DNA of 64,000 nucleotides from JADCCX01 sp031431475 (GTDB taxonomy: Bacteria > Pseudomonadota > Alphaproteobacteria > Rhizobiales > Beijerinckiaceae): positions 62,001-126,000 of the forward strand of contig JANPDL010000024.1 in NCBI GenBank assembly GCA_031431475.1, written 5' to 3'. The first letter of the stretch is position 1, and each line of letters starts with the position of its first letter. The position numbers and the translations under genes are program-made. The notes below the pieces were generated by a model. It did no database searches. It was not told the origin of the DNA and was given only the letters and a program-made list of their open reading frames with translations. Below are positions 1-7,955 of this stretch, one piece after another.

Positions 1-1
1 G

Positions 2-502
2 CTCGATCTCAGGCCCGAGAACGGCCTGACCGCGCTGTGCTCCGCCACCGGCATGAAGCTGCTCTGCTACGGGACTATCGCAGGCGGGTTTCTCTCATCG
101 CGCTGGCTGGATCAGCCCGAGCCCCAGGAGCCGTTGGTCAACCGGAGTCTCGTCAAATACAAGCTGGTTATCGATGATTTCGGCGGCTGGCACCTGTTTC
201 AGGAGCTGTTGCATGTGCTCGCACGCATCGGTGCCAAGCATGGTGTCAGCATCACGGCGGTGGCGACACGGCACGTTCTGGACCGGCCCCATGTTGCAGG
301 CGTCATCATCGGTGCGCGCTACGCCGAGCATCTCAACGACAATATCAGCGTTTTTCGTTTCGCACTGGATGCTGCGGATCGCGCGGCCATTGAGGCTGTT
401 TTGCTGCGGCGGACAGGCCCTTCCGGCGATGCCTACACGCTGGAACGCGACAAGGAGGGTCGGCATGGGCGGATCATGAAGTACAACCTGAACAAGGATT
501 AA
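2..502 (+). CDS. Aldo/keto reductase, C-terminal part (5' end outside window)
   Basis: The reading frame is open from the first bases of the window, so only the last 166 or so residues are present. They resemble the second half of the barrel of the aldo/keto reductase encoded at 2289-3803: both contain an LL(C/T)YG segment, a GGFL motif, a SRWLDQPEP or DRWVGKPEP motif and a late IIGAR or IVGAR motif. The catalytic tetrad would lie upstream and cannot be checked. This family reduces carbonyls with NADPH in the cytoplasm. The next gene starts 4 bp after the stop, so they are probably co-transcribed. The two aldo/keto reductases may be paralogues. Confidence 0.8.
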   Translation, partial: LDLRPENGLTALCSATGMKLLCYGTIAGGFLSSRWLDQPEPQEPLVNRSLVKYKLVIDDFGGWHLFQELLHVLARIGAKHGVSITAVATRHVLDRPHVAGVIIGARYAEHLNDNISVFRFALDAADRAAIEAVLLRRTGPSGDAYTLERDKEGRHGRIMKYNLNKD

Positions 503-506
503 CGCA

Positions 507-944
507 GTGCCAGGAGAGCTTTTTGCGATTGCGCAGCGCGAGATCGTTGAGTTTCACGACGCGATCCAGCGCTGGTTCTCCGACACCGAGGTGGACGAAA
601 TGACCTTCGAGCGCATCGCCCGTTCGCTGGCTGTGGATTTTTCCATCACGACGCCAGATGGTCGACAGATCGCCGAACCACTGGTTTCGGATTGGCTCCG
701 CAGGGGGCGTGGCTCGCGCGACAAGGACTTTAGTATCTGGATCGAGCGGTTCCGGCCTGTCATCGAACAGGGCGATCTGGCGGTTGTCATCTACGACGAA
801 TGCCAGCATTGCGACGGCAAGGATACGCGACGGCATGTCACCGCCGTTTTCAAGCGGGTGCTGGCAGCACCGCTGGGTGTACAGTGGGTGCGGGTCCACG
901 AGACGTGGGCGGCAAAGCTGGGTGGCCTGAGCGCTACGCCTTGA
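507..944 (+). CDS. SnoaL/NTF2-like small protein, function unknown
   Basis: This encodes 145 residues and begins with GTG just 4 bp after the preceding aldo/keto reductase. The protein is acidic and has a helix followed by strand segments (FHDAIQRWFSDTEVDEMTFER, then DFSITTPDGRQIAEP), which resembles the cone-shaped NTF2/SnoaL fold seen in small isomerases, hydrolases and orphan ligand-binding proteins. No catalytic residues can be assigned. The close coupling to an aldo/keto reductase suggests a role in the same catabolic step. The fold assignment is an inference from pattern. A minus-strand reading frame across the gene is a shadow. Confidence 0.6.
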   Translation: MPGELFAIAQREIVEFHDAIQRWFSDTEVDEMTFERIARSLAVDFSITTPDGRQIAEPLVSDWLRRGRGSRDKDFSIWIERFRPVIEQGDLAVVIYDECQHCDGKDTRRHVTAVFKRVLAAPLGVQWVRVHETWAAKLGGLSATP

Positions 945-1011
945 ATTTACACCCCCTTGCCAACCACTGAAAAACCCTGATGATCCTTCCATCCGACCTC
1001 TGGAGGGTTCC

Positions 1012-2292
1012 ATGCTCAAGTCTATCCGTATCGCCGCGCTAACGGCTTCGGCCACCATCGTTTTTCCCGGCTGGTTGCCGCCGTCCGCCATTGCGCAAGG
1101 CTGCACACACACCATCGGGATGGTCGTATCGCTGACTGGTCCGGCCGGGCGCTTCGGGCAGGCTGCGTCCAAATCCGCCGAACTGGCCTTCAAGGACCTC
1201 AACGCGGCGGGCGGCGTGGCGGGATGCCAGCTTGCGCTTGACCTGCGCGATGCCCAGAGCCAGGGAACGGTCGCTGTCGATCAGGCGCGCCAGCTTGTGG
1301 ATCTGAAGAAGGTGCCAGCCATCCTGGGCGGCATTATCTCCTCCGTGTCCATCCCGATCCTCACATCCGTGACGGCTGATGCGGGAGTGGTGCAGATTTC
1401 ACCGGCATCCTCCTCACCAACGCTGACGCGCATCGCAACGGAGGGCAAGGCCAAGGGCATGTTCTTCCGCACCATTACATCAGACGCCCTGCAGGGTGTG
1501 GCTGCCGCGAAATACGCCATCGACCAGAACCTGAAGGAACTGGCGATCATCCATGTTAACAACGACTTCGGCGTCAACATGATGGCTGAGTTCACCAAGG
1601 CCTATGTCGCGCTGGGTGGCAAGATCATCTCCACCACGCCCTACAACCAGAACCAGCCGAGCTATGCGCCCGAAGTGACAGCGGGCCTCAAGGGCGATCC
1701 CAAGGCGCTCTATCTCGTGGCTTATCCCGGCGACGGTACCAATATCGCCCGCACTTGGATCAGCCAGGGGGGTGCTGCGACCTTCCTGCTGAACGACGGC
1801 ATGAACAGCAAGGATTTCATTGAGGGCGTGGGGGCAAAGAACCTCAACAATGCCTTCGGCACCTCATCTGGTACGGTCAAGACGCCGTCAACAGAGTATT
1901 TCGCCACGGCCTATCCCGCGATGTCGGGCGGCTTTGACGCCAATGCGCCTGCTGCTGACCGCGCTTATGATGCCGCAGCTATTCTTGGCCTCGCGATCGC
2001 GCATGCCGGCAAGGCCGAGAGCGCGGCAATCCGCGAGTCGATCCGCAAGGTGACGGGGAGCGAGGGCGAGGTTATCCATGCCGGGCCGGACGGTTTCAAG
2101 AAGGCACTGGAACTGATCAAGGCGGGCAAGCCCATCCGCTACGTCGGCGTCATCGGCGCGGTCAGCTTCGATGCCAACGGCGATATCACCGGCCCCTTCC
2201 GCAAGTGGCGTCTTCAGGATGGCGTGGTCACCACCGTGGGTGAAATGACGACGGACGAGGTGAATGCAGTGAAGGCCAGGATCAGCAAGTGA
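1012..2292 (+). CDS. Periplasmic substrate-binding protein, branched-chain-amino-acid (LivK) type
   Basis: The 426-residue product starts with a Sec signal peptide (about residues 1-29, cleavage near IAQ-G). A Peripla_BP_6-type bilobed domain follows, with the N-lobe feature GMVVSLTGPAGRFGQ, the segment IHVNNDFGVNMMAEF and the C-lobe Asp-Arg-Ala-Tyr-Asp-Ala region near 320. This family captures amino acids, amides or aromatic acids for LivHMGF-type ABC importers. No permease or ATPase of that type lies in the window, so the partners may be encoded upstream. An SD-like CTGGAGGG precedes the ATG. The stop overlaps the GTG start of the AKR-RidA gene, indicating translational coupling. Confidence 0.9.
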   Translation: MLKSIRIAALTASATIVFPGWLPPSAIAQGCTHTIGMVVSLTGPAGRFGQAASKSAELAFKDLNAAGGVAGCQLALDLRDAQSQGTVAVDQARQLVDLKKVPAILGGIISSVSIPILTSVTADAGVVQISPASSSPTLTRIATEGKAKGMFFRTITSDALQGVAAAKYAIDQNLKELAIIHVNNDFGVNMMAEFTKAYVALGGKIISTTPYNQNQPSYAPEVTAGLKGDPKALYLVAYPGDGTNIARTWISQGGAATFLLNDGMNSKDFIEGVGAKNLNNAFGTSSGTVKTPSTEYFATAYPAMSGGFDANAPAADRAYDAAAILGLAIAHAGKAESAAIRESIRKVTGSEGEVIHAGPDGFKKALELIKAGKPIRYVGVIGAVSFDANGDITGPFRKWRLQDGVVTTVGEMTTDEVNAVKARISK

Positions 2293-3803
2293 CCTCCAGG
2301 CCGCTGTTGCGCCCTCCCCGCATAGAGCTCGCATCCGGCCTCGAAATCTCCCGCATTGTCACGGGCCTCTGGCAGGTCGCTGACATGGAGCGTGACGGAT
2401 CGACAGTTGATCCCGAGAAGGGTGCGGAAGCGCTTGCGGCTTATGCTGCGGCCGGATTTGATACGTTCGACATGGCGGATCACTACGGATCCGCCGAGGT
2501 CATCACGGGGCGGCTTTTCGATCAGATTCGAACCGGATCGCTGCCCGGCCCGCGCCCGAAAGCCTTCACCAAATGGTGTCCGACGCCAGGACCCATGACG
2601 CCGGAAACTGTGCGCGCCGGTGTGGGACGTTCGCTGGAGAGAATGCAGACGGATCGCATCGATCTGATGCAGTTTCACTGGTGGATGTTCGAGCATCCTG
2701 CCTACATCGACGCACTGGCCGAAATGGCACGGATGAAAGCGGAGGGCTCCCTCTTTCATCTCGGGCTCACCAACACGGATACGGATCACCTGCGGCTGCT
2801 GGTGAAACACGGTATTCCGATCGTTTCCAACCAGGTCAGCTTCTCGCTGCTGGACCGCCGCGCGGGCGGCGCGATGAGCACCCTGTGTGCGGAAACCGGC
2901 GTGAAGCTGTTGACCTATGGCGCATTGTGCGGCGGGTTCCTGACAGACCGCTGGGTCGGCAAGCCGGAACCGCTGGCTGCAGATATCCCTGACTGGTCCA
3001 AATCGAAATACAGGCGTTTTATCGACGCCGCTGGTGGCTGGCGCGCGCTGCAGATCATTCTTGCTGCAGCCTCGGCAATTGCCAGGAAACACGGCGTCTC
3101 TGTGGCCAATGTTGCCACACGCTGGGTGCTGGAGCAGCCCGCTGTCGCCGCTGTGATCGTCGGCGCGAGATTGGGCGAGCGTGAGCACCGCGCGGATAAT
3201 CTGAAGCTGTTCAACTTTGCGCTGGATGGCGACGATCACGCACGGCTTGATGCGGCGTTTGTGCAGACCAGCATTGTTCCGGGCGACTGCGGTGACGAGT
3301 ATCGCAAACCTCCGTTTCTCACAGCTTCGGGCGACCTCAGCCATCACCTCGAAAGCTTCCCCAAGGTCTACAAGGCAACGCCCGTATCAGGCAGGCCAAG
3401 CCGACAGCGCGTTGATTCGGGCAGTGTCTGGGAACCCATCGCGGGCTACAGCCGTGCTGTTCGTGTCGGGAATACCATTTCAGTCAGCGGCACCACTGCC
3501 ACCCATGGCAAGGGCGAGGTTATCGCGCCGGGGGATGCCACGGCGCAGACCGTCTATATTCTCGATAAGATTGCCGCGAGCCTCTCGGCTTTGGGTGCGA
3601 GCCTCGATGACGTTGTCCGGACCCGAATCTATCTGGCGGATGCCGACGACTGGGAAGGTGTCAGCCGCGTTCATGGACGCGTTTTCGGAGATATTCGCCC
3701 TGCCAATACCTTGCTGGAGATCAGTCGTCTGGTCGGTGACGGCTACCGCGTTGAAATCGAGGCTGATGCAGTCATCAGTCCGGATTTTGTAGCGGATGAA
3801 TGA
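2289..3803 (+). CDS. Aldo/keto reductase fused to a RidA/YjgF-like domain
   Basis: The 504-residue protein starts with GTG overlapping the previous stop (GTGA). Residues 1-330 form an aldo/keto reductase with a recognisable tetrad: Asp61 and Tyr66 in DMADHYG, Lys95 in FTKW and His130 in MQFHWW. Residues about 370-500 form a YjgF/RidA domain, with the features GNTISVSGT, a VVRTRIYL strand and VEIEADAV. In the RidA domain the usual PAR motif, which carries the active-site Arg of enamine/imine deaminases, reads PAN, so deaminase activity may be lost or the domain may bind another ligand. Such fusions suggest sequential processing of a carbonyl or imine intermediate, which is an inference. Confidence 0.88.
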   Translation: MTSRPLLRPPRIELASGLEISRIVTGLWQVADMERDGSTVDPEKGAEALAAYAAAGFDTFDMADHYGSAEVITGRLFDQIRTGSLPGPRPKAFTKWCPTPGPMTPETVRAGVGRSLERMQTDRIDLMQFHWWMFEHPAYIDALAEMARMKAEGSLFHLGLTNTDTDHLRLLVKHGIPIVSNQVSFSLLDRRAGGAMSTLCAETGVKLLTYGALCGGFLTDRWVGKPEPLAADIPDWSKSKYRRFIDAAGGWRALQIILAAASAIARKHGVSVANVATRWVLEQPAVAAVIVGARLGEREHRADNLKLFNFALDGDDHARLDAAFVQTSIVPGDCGDEYRKPPFLTASGDLSHHLESFPKVYKATPVSGRPSRQRVDSGSVWEPIAGYSRAVRVGNTISVSGTTATHGKGEVIAPGDATAQTVYILDKIAASLSALGASLDDVVRTRIYLADADDWEGVSRVHGRVFGDIRPANTLLEISRLVGDGYRVEIEADAVISPDFVADE

Positions 3804-3838
3804 AAATCAGCTCAAACCAATCTGCTCCCGGGCCAATC

Positions 3839-3854
3839 GTTAACGCGCGTTAAC
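3839..3854. promoter_or_regulatory. 16-bp perfect palindrome upstream of repA (operator or parS-like)
   Basis: GTTAACGCGCGTTAAC is a perfect palindrome 94 bp before repA. It fits the outline of the repABC parS consensus (GTT N4 GC N4 AAC) except that the central dinucleotide is CG. A TTGACG -35-like hexamer lies 10 bp downstream, so the palindrome sits at the probable repABC promoter. It could be the operator through which RepA with RepB represses the operon, or a divergent parS. I favour operator. Confidence 0.5.
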
Positions 3855-3947
3855 CAAAAATCTCTTGACGCGACTCGGAGCTTCAGTCGTTCATAGCAAC
3901 GCTTTTGAGCGGTACACCGTGAATAAGCGTGACTGACGGAGTGAAGT

Positions 3948-5192
3948 GTGAGTGCAGCGATTGCCAATGTAGGTACGGATGATGCGGATCGGCTGATCGC
4001 AGCAGATGCTGCCGCATTGTCAGCCGAACTGCAACGGCTGCGGTCGCGGTTGTTTCCGCCATCATCTGACAAGAAGCTGCGGCGTTTCACATCGGGTGAG
4101 GCTGCGCGTCTCATTGGGGTTTCGGACAGTTACCTCCGACAGCTTTCGCTGGAGGGGTCCGGGCCTCAGCCCGAGACCGGTGCGGGTGGTCGGCGGCAAT
4201 ACACACTGGAGGAGATCAACGCCTTGCGGTTGCATCTCACACAGGCCAGCGGGGGGCGCGGGCGTCGCTACCTGCCGCACCGGCAGGCGGGCGAGCATGT
4301 GCAAGTCATCGCCGTCACCAATTTCAAGGGTGGCTCCGGCAAGACCACGACGGCGGCGCACCTGGCACAGGGTCTTGCGCTGAAGGGATACCGTGTTCTG
4401 GCGGTCGATCTCGATCCGCAGGCGTCGCTGTCGGCGCTCTTCGGCATCATGCCGGAATTCGATGTGGGCGAGAATGAAACGCTCTATGCCGCTATCCGCT
4501 ACGACGACAAGCGCCGCCCGGCTTCCGAGGTCGTGCGCAAGACCTATTTCCCCGGCCTCGATCTCATCCCGGCCAATCTCGAATTGCACGAGTTCGAGCA
4601 CACGACGCCCAAGATGCTGGCGTCGCGCCGCCCCGGGGACGGTACGGAGGCGCTGTTTTTCACGCGCGTGCGTGCGGCGCTTGAGAACGTGGCAGATAAT
4701 TATGACGTGATTGTCATTGATTGTCCGCCACAGCTGGGGTTCCTGACTCTGGGCGCGCTCTGTGCAGCATCCGGTTTGCTGGTGACGCTGCATCCGCAGA
4801 TGCTGGATGTGGCATCAATGAGCCAGTTCCTGTTCATGACAGCCGATCTCCTGGCGGTCGTTCGGGAATCGGGCGGGCGATTGTCCTACGATTTCCAGAG
4901 CTATGTTGTGACGCGCCACGAACCCAATGACGGTCCACAGGCGCAGATCGTGGGCTTCCTGCGCAACCTCTTTGGCGCGCGCGTGCTCACCAACACGATG
5001 CTGAAGTCGACGGCCGTCGCCGATGCAGGGCTCACCAAGCAGACGCTCTACGAGGTGACGCGCGAGGCCTTCACGCGTACGACCTATGACCGCGCGCTCG
5101 AATCCTTTGATGCCGTGAACAGCGAGATCGAGGGCCTTATCCTGAAAGCCTGGGGGCGCAGCCACGCGGCGAACGGGAGTGCTGTCACATGA
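3948..5192 (+). CDS. repA: RepA, ParA-type partition ATPase of a repABC replicon
   Basis: The 414-residue protein starts with GTG, preceded by a GGAG motif. An N-terminal MerR-like helix-turn-helix (RRFTSGEAARLIGVSDSYLR, about residues 45-65) precedes a ParA/MinD-type ATPase with a deviant Walker A motif KGGSGKTTTAA at 127-137 and a Walker A' or B region (VLAVDLDPQAS, VIVIDCPPQLG). In repABC plasmids RepA segregates the replicon together with RepB and represses its own operon. Length and architecture match the family. The stop overlaps the repB start by 4 bp (ATGA). A perfect palindrome upstream is a likely autoregulatory operator. Confidence 0.97.
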   Translation: MSAAIANVGTDDADRLIAADAAALSAELQRLRSRLFPPSSDKKLRRFTSGEAARLIGVSDSYLRQLSLEGSGPQPETGAGGRRQYTLEEINALRLHLTQASGGRGRRYLPHRQAGEHVQVIAVTNFKGGSGKTTTAAHLAQGLALKGYRVLAVDLDPQASLSALFGIMPEFDVGENETLYAAIRYDDKRRPASEVVRKTYFPGLDLIPANLELHEFEHTTPKMLASRRPGDGTEALFFTRVRAALENVADNYDVIVIDCPPQLGFLTLGALCAASGLLVTLHPQMLDVASMSQFLFMTADLLAVVRESGGRLSYDFQSYVVTRHEPNDGPQAQIVGFLRNLFGARVLTNTMLKSTAVADAGLTKQTLYEVTREAFTRTTYDRALESFDAVNSEIEGLILKAWGRSHAANGSAVT

Positions 5193-6253
5193 GCCGCCGC
5201 AGGGATGATCTGAGAGCCCTGTTTGCGGGTGATACCGCGCCGGAAACGAAAGCTCTGGTGCCTGCCGCCTTGCGCCCCATGACAGGGATTGTCTCGCCGA
5301 CTGCAGCCCCCTCCCCTCTTCCGGTCCCGCGCTCCGGTTCGGGTGCGCTGAAAGCCATGGGCCTTGAACTGGACGGCATGAAACTGGCGGCGGAGGAAGC
5401 AAGCGTACTGCGCGAGACGCTCTCGGGCGGTGAGATGGTTGTGCAGCTGAATCCCGTGCTTGTGGACGCAGCCTTCGTACGTGATCGCATGGACGAGCTT
5501 CGCGAGGCCGACGGCGCGCTGGAAGCCTCAATTGCCGAGCACGGCCAGCAAGTGCCAATTCTGGTGCGTCCGCATCCCGTTAAGCCTGGCCATTACGAGG
5601 CGGTCTATGGCCATCGCAGGCTGTCGGCCCTGCGCCGTCTCGGGCTGCCTGTTCGCGCTGTCGTCAAGGCTTTGAGCGATGACGAGCTCGTCATTGCCCA
5701 GGGCCAGGAAAACAACGCGCGGCTCGATCTCAGTTTCATCGAGCGAGCCCGATTTGCGGCGGTGCTGGAGGAGCGGGACTTCTCCCGCCACACGATCATG
5801 GCGGCGCTGGATGTGCATAAGGCCGATATCGCGCGCTACATCGCCGTGATCGAGAGCATCAACAGCCGGCTGATCGAACGGATTGGCCCTGCGCCCAAGA
5901 CGGGTCGGCCGCGGTGGATGAAGCTGGGCGAGTTGCTTGGCGGCAAGAACGTGCCGCACCCGGTCGAAGCGTTGCTGGCATCTGCCAGCTTTGCGGCGTT
6001 GGACAGCGATCAGCGTTTTGCTGCCGTGATTACGGCGCTGACGGCGAAGCCTGTGCGTGATGCTGATGCATTTGCGGCGGGCTGGCGCAGCGCCGATGGT
6101 CGGCTCGAGGTGACGCGCAGGCGCGGTACGACGTCTGGCCAGCTTCAGTTCGGTGGCAAGGATTCCGCCGCCTTCACCGCGTTTTTGCAATCACGGCTCG
6201 ATCAGCTGCATGCAGAATTTTCTGCGGTAGCTGCCAGCGCCGGGAAGTCCTGA
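5189..6253 (+). CDS. repB: RepB, ParB-type centromere-binding protein
   Basis: The 354-residue product has the ParB/Srx N-terminal domain (DGALEASIAEHGQQVPILVRPHP, then YEAVYGHRRLSALRRLG with the conserved GHRR box) followed by a helix-turn-helix region around residues 175-215. It should bind parS and load with RepA for segregation. The ATG overlaps the repA stop, as is usual for the operon. The best parS candidates in the window are the two identical palindromes inside repC. The C-terminal part, about residues 225-354, is the RepB-specific dimerisation region. Confidence 0.97.
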   Translation: MSRRRDDLRALFAGDTAPETKALVPAALRPMTGIVSPTAAPSPLPVPRSGSGALKAMGLELDGMKLAAEEASVLRETLSGGEMVVQLNPVLVDAAFVRDRMDELREADGALEASIAEHGQQVPILVRPHPVKPGHYEAVYGHRRLSALRRLGLPVRAVVKALSDDELVIAQGQENNARLDLSFIERARFAAVLEERDFSRHTIMAALDVHKADIARYIAVIESINSRLIERIGPAPKTGRPRWMKLGELLGGKNVPHPVEALLASASFAALDSDQRFAAVITALTAKPVRDADAFAAGWRSADGRLEVTRRRGTTSGQLQFGGKDSAAFTAFLQSRLDQLHAEFSAVAASAGKS

Positions 6254-6284
6254 ACCGCGTTCCCGTAACTCCAAGGAGAGCATT

Positions 6285-6338
6285 GCAAAAGAGAAAGGCC
6301 CCCAGACGTTTCCGCCGGAAGCCCCTCTGTAGTCTCGC
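6285..6338 (-). ncRNA. Counter-transcribed RNA (incA-type ctRNA) of repABC
   Basis: The 184-bp repB-repC gap contains a block beginning GCAAAAGAGAAAGGCCCCC that resembles the conserved ctRNA locus of repABC plasmids. Read on the minus strand, a TTGACA -35 box (6368-6373) and a poor -10 (TTCTCT, 6345-6350, 17-bp spacing) precede a region of roughly 55 nt that ends in a GC-rich structured segment and TTTCTCTTTT. Family ctRNAs are about this size and repress repC translation and replication by pairing with the leader, setting copy number and incompatibility. The ends given are estimates. Confidence 0.6.
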
Positions 6339-6344
6339 AAGCCC

Positions 6345-6373
6345 AGAGAATCACTTCCGCCTATTGCTGTCAA
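6345..6373 (-). promoter_or_regulatory. Promoter of the ctRNA
   Basis: On the minus strand a perfect TTGACA hexamer is followed after 17 bp by TTCTCT. The -35 box is strong and the -10 is weak. Its position and direction match the constitutive antisense promoter found in repABC intergenic regions. Confidence 0.5.
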
Positions 6374-6437
6374 GAGTCGAAACGCCTTTTGGGTGTGCAT
6401 GATCCCTTTTGCCTCGCGCCAAAGCTGAGGCTGAACC

Positions 6438-7856
6438 ATGTCCCTGTCCCTTTCAACCACGACGCCCTTTGGGCGGCGTCCGGCTTCTCTTGGCCAAATC
6501 GCTGCTGGGATGGATCTGAAACGCAATATCGACGCCGCAGCGGCTCCCGGCTCCAACGCACCGGAAGCGGTGAACAAATGGAAGTTGTTTCGCACCCTGA
6601 CGGAGATCCGCGAAAAACTTGGTGTCTCAGATCGCGCGCTGTCAGTGCTCAACGCGCTGCTGTCCTTTCATCCCGAGACGGCGCTGACGCTTCCCAGACG
6701 CGCGGTTGAGATGGAGGAGGGTGAAAGCAGTCTATCCTGCGATCTCATCGTCTTCCCCTCGAACAAGGCGTTGGGCCTTCGCGCGCATGGGATGGCCGAG
6801 AAAACGCTGCGCCGTCATCTGGCGGCGCTGGTTGAAGCCGGACTGATCATCCGGCGCGACAGCCCCAACGGCAAGCGCTACGCCCGCAAGGACGCAACAG
6901 GCGAAGAGCGCTTCAGTCATGTCTATGGTTTCGACCTGACACCACTTGTCGGCCGCGCGCCTGAGCTTGAGAGCATGGCGGATGATTTGCGTCGCGCAGC
7001 CCGCGTCCGCACGGTGCTCAAGGAGCGGATATCGCTGCATCGGCGCGACGTCGCCAAGCTGATCGCACTTGGCCTGGACGAGGGCGTTGACGGTCCTTGG
7101 GAGGATTTCCGTCAACAGTTCATGCGGCTGGTGGCTCCGCTGCGCCGCATTCACGATGATGCAGGGCTTGAATCGCTATCAGAGGAGTTAGCCGCTTTGC
7201 GTAGTGCAGTTGAGAGAGCACTCGAGAGTCATGTTAGTATTCTAAATATGACCGGCAATGACGGCAATTTCGACCGGCAACAATCTAATTCAAATACACA
7301 ACTACACATAAGTTTTGAACCTGCTTCCAAAAAAGAAGGGGGGCTGTTTCTAGATAGCGCTCCTGAGCAGAAGTCTGGAAAGTCTGATGCGTCAATACCC
7401 CTCCCAATGGGCATGGTGCTTGAGGCATGCCCAGATGTGCGGGATTACGGTTCTGATGGGGCTGTGAGATCCTGGCCGCAATTTATCGACGCAGCGCGCA
7501 CGATCCGCCCGATGCTGGGGATCAGCCCTGATGCTTGGATAGCGGCGGTTGACGTGATGGGAGAAACGGGTGCGGCGATTGCCGTGGTCGTGATCCTGCA
7601 ACGATCGGAATATTCATCCGAGGCACTGATGACGATTGGACCCGACGGGAAAAAGTTGACAGCTGTCAACTTTTCACCGGTCATCAGTTCACCCGGTGGG
7701 TATCTGAGAGCACTGACTGAGAAAGCGGCGGTGGGCGAGTTCTCACCCGGGCCTGTGTTGATGGCGCTAATCGGTCAACGGATGAAGGCAAAGCGGGCAG
7801 GGGGTGAGGCGCAAAAAGTTGACAGCTGTCAACTTTTGCATCGGTCAGACCTATGA
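6438..7856 (+). CDS. repC: RepC, replication initiator of a repABC replicon
   Basis: The 472-residue initiator has the two-part RepC layout. An N-terminal DNA-binding region (about 35-220) contains LTEIREKLGVSDRALSVLNA, a segment FPSNKALGLRAHGM and a winged-helix segment EKTLRRHLAALVEAGLI. A low-complexity linker (about 255-320) follows, then a C-terminal RepC domain (about 330-450). RepC alone initiates replication, acting on an origin inside its own gene. The coding sequence contains an AT-rich, repeat-bearing stretch and, near its 3' end, two parS palindromes read in different frames. Its translation is probably controlled by the upstream antisense RNA. Confidence 0.97.
   Translation: MSLSLSTTTPFGRRPASLGQIAAGMDLKRNIDAAAAPGSNAPEAVNKWKLFRTLTEIREKLGVSDRALSVLNALLSFHPETALTLPRRAVEMEEGESSLSCDLIVFPSNKALGLRAHGMAEKTLRRHLAALVEAGLIIRRDSPNGKRYARKDATGEERFSHVYGFDLTPLVGRAPELESMADDLRRAARVRTVLKERISLHRRDVAKLIALGLDEGVDGPWEDFRQQFMRLVAPLRRIHDDAGLESLSEELAALRSAVERALESHVSILNMTGNDGNFDRQQSNSNTQLHISFEPASKKEGGLFLDSAPEQKSGKSDASIPLPMGMVLEACPDVRDYGSDGAVRSWPQFIDAARTIRPMLGISPDAWIAAVDVMGETGAAIAVVVILQRSEYSSEALMTIGPDGKKLTAVNFSPVISSPGGYLRALTEKAAVGEFSPGPVLMALIGQRMKAKRAGGEAQKVDSCQLLHRSDL
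7225..7335. other. Probable origin of replication (oriV) inside repC
   Basis: This segment of repC is clearly richer in A and T than its surroundings. It contains iteron-like direct repeats: ACCGGCAA at 7251-7258 and 7273-7280 with a partial ACGGCAA at 7261-7267. In characterised repABC plasmids the origin lies in an AT-rich stretch in the middle of repC, which encodes the linker between the two protein domains. The position here agrees. Exact limits are not determined. Confidence 0.55.
7655..7670. promoter_or_regulatory. parS partition site, copy 1
   Basis: GTTGACAGCTGTCAAC is a perfect palindrome matching the repABC parS consensus GTT N4 GC N4 AAC. Flanking A and T runs extend the symmetry to 24 bp (7651-7674). 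It lies inside repC and should be bound by RepB. Confidence 0.8.
7818..7833. promoter_or_regulatory. parS partition site, copy 2
   Basis: This is an identical copy of the 16-bp palindrome, also extended to 24 bp (7814-7837), 163 bp after the first and just before the repC stop. It is translated in a different frame from copy 1, so the repetition is conserved at DNA level rather than protein level. Confidence 0.8.
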
Positions 7857-7955
7857 CTTCGGTTGTCTGTATGATCACGATTAAGCCAACTTCCATAGGT
7901 TCACTCATTGGTGTGTCCTTCATCAGAGAGAAGGCATGCCCAGGAGGTGCCAATC

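Noticed and set aside
474..1202. Long minus-strand frame across the SnoaL-like gene and binding-protein start
   Set aside because: Its sequence resembles no family and it is antisense to better-supported genes; GC-rich DNA yields such shadows.
2214..3347. 377-codon minus-strand frame opposite the AKR-RidA gene
   Set aside because: The opposite strand encodes a clear aldo/keto reductase with its tetrad, and this frame has an unlikely amino-acid composition.
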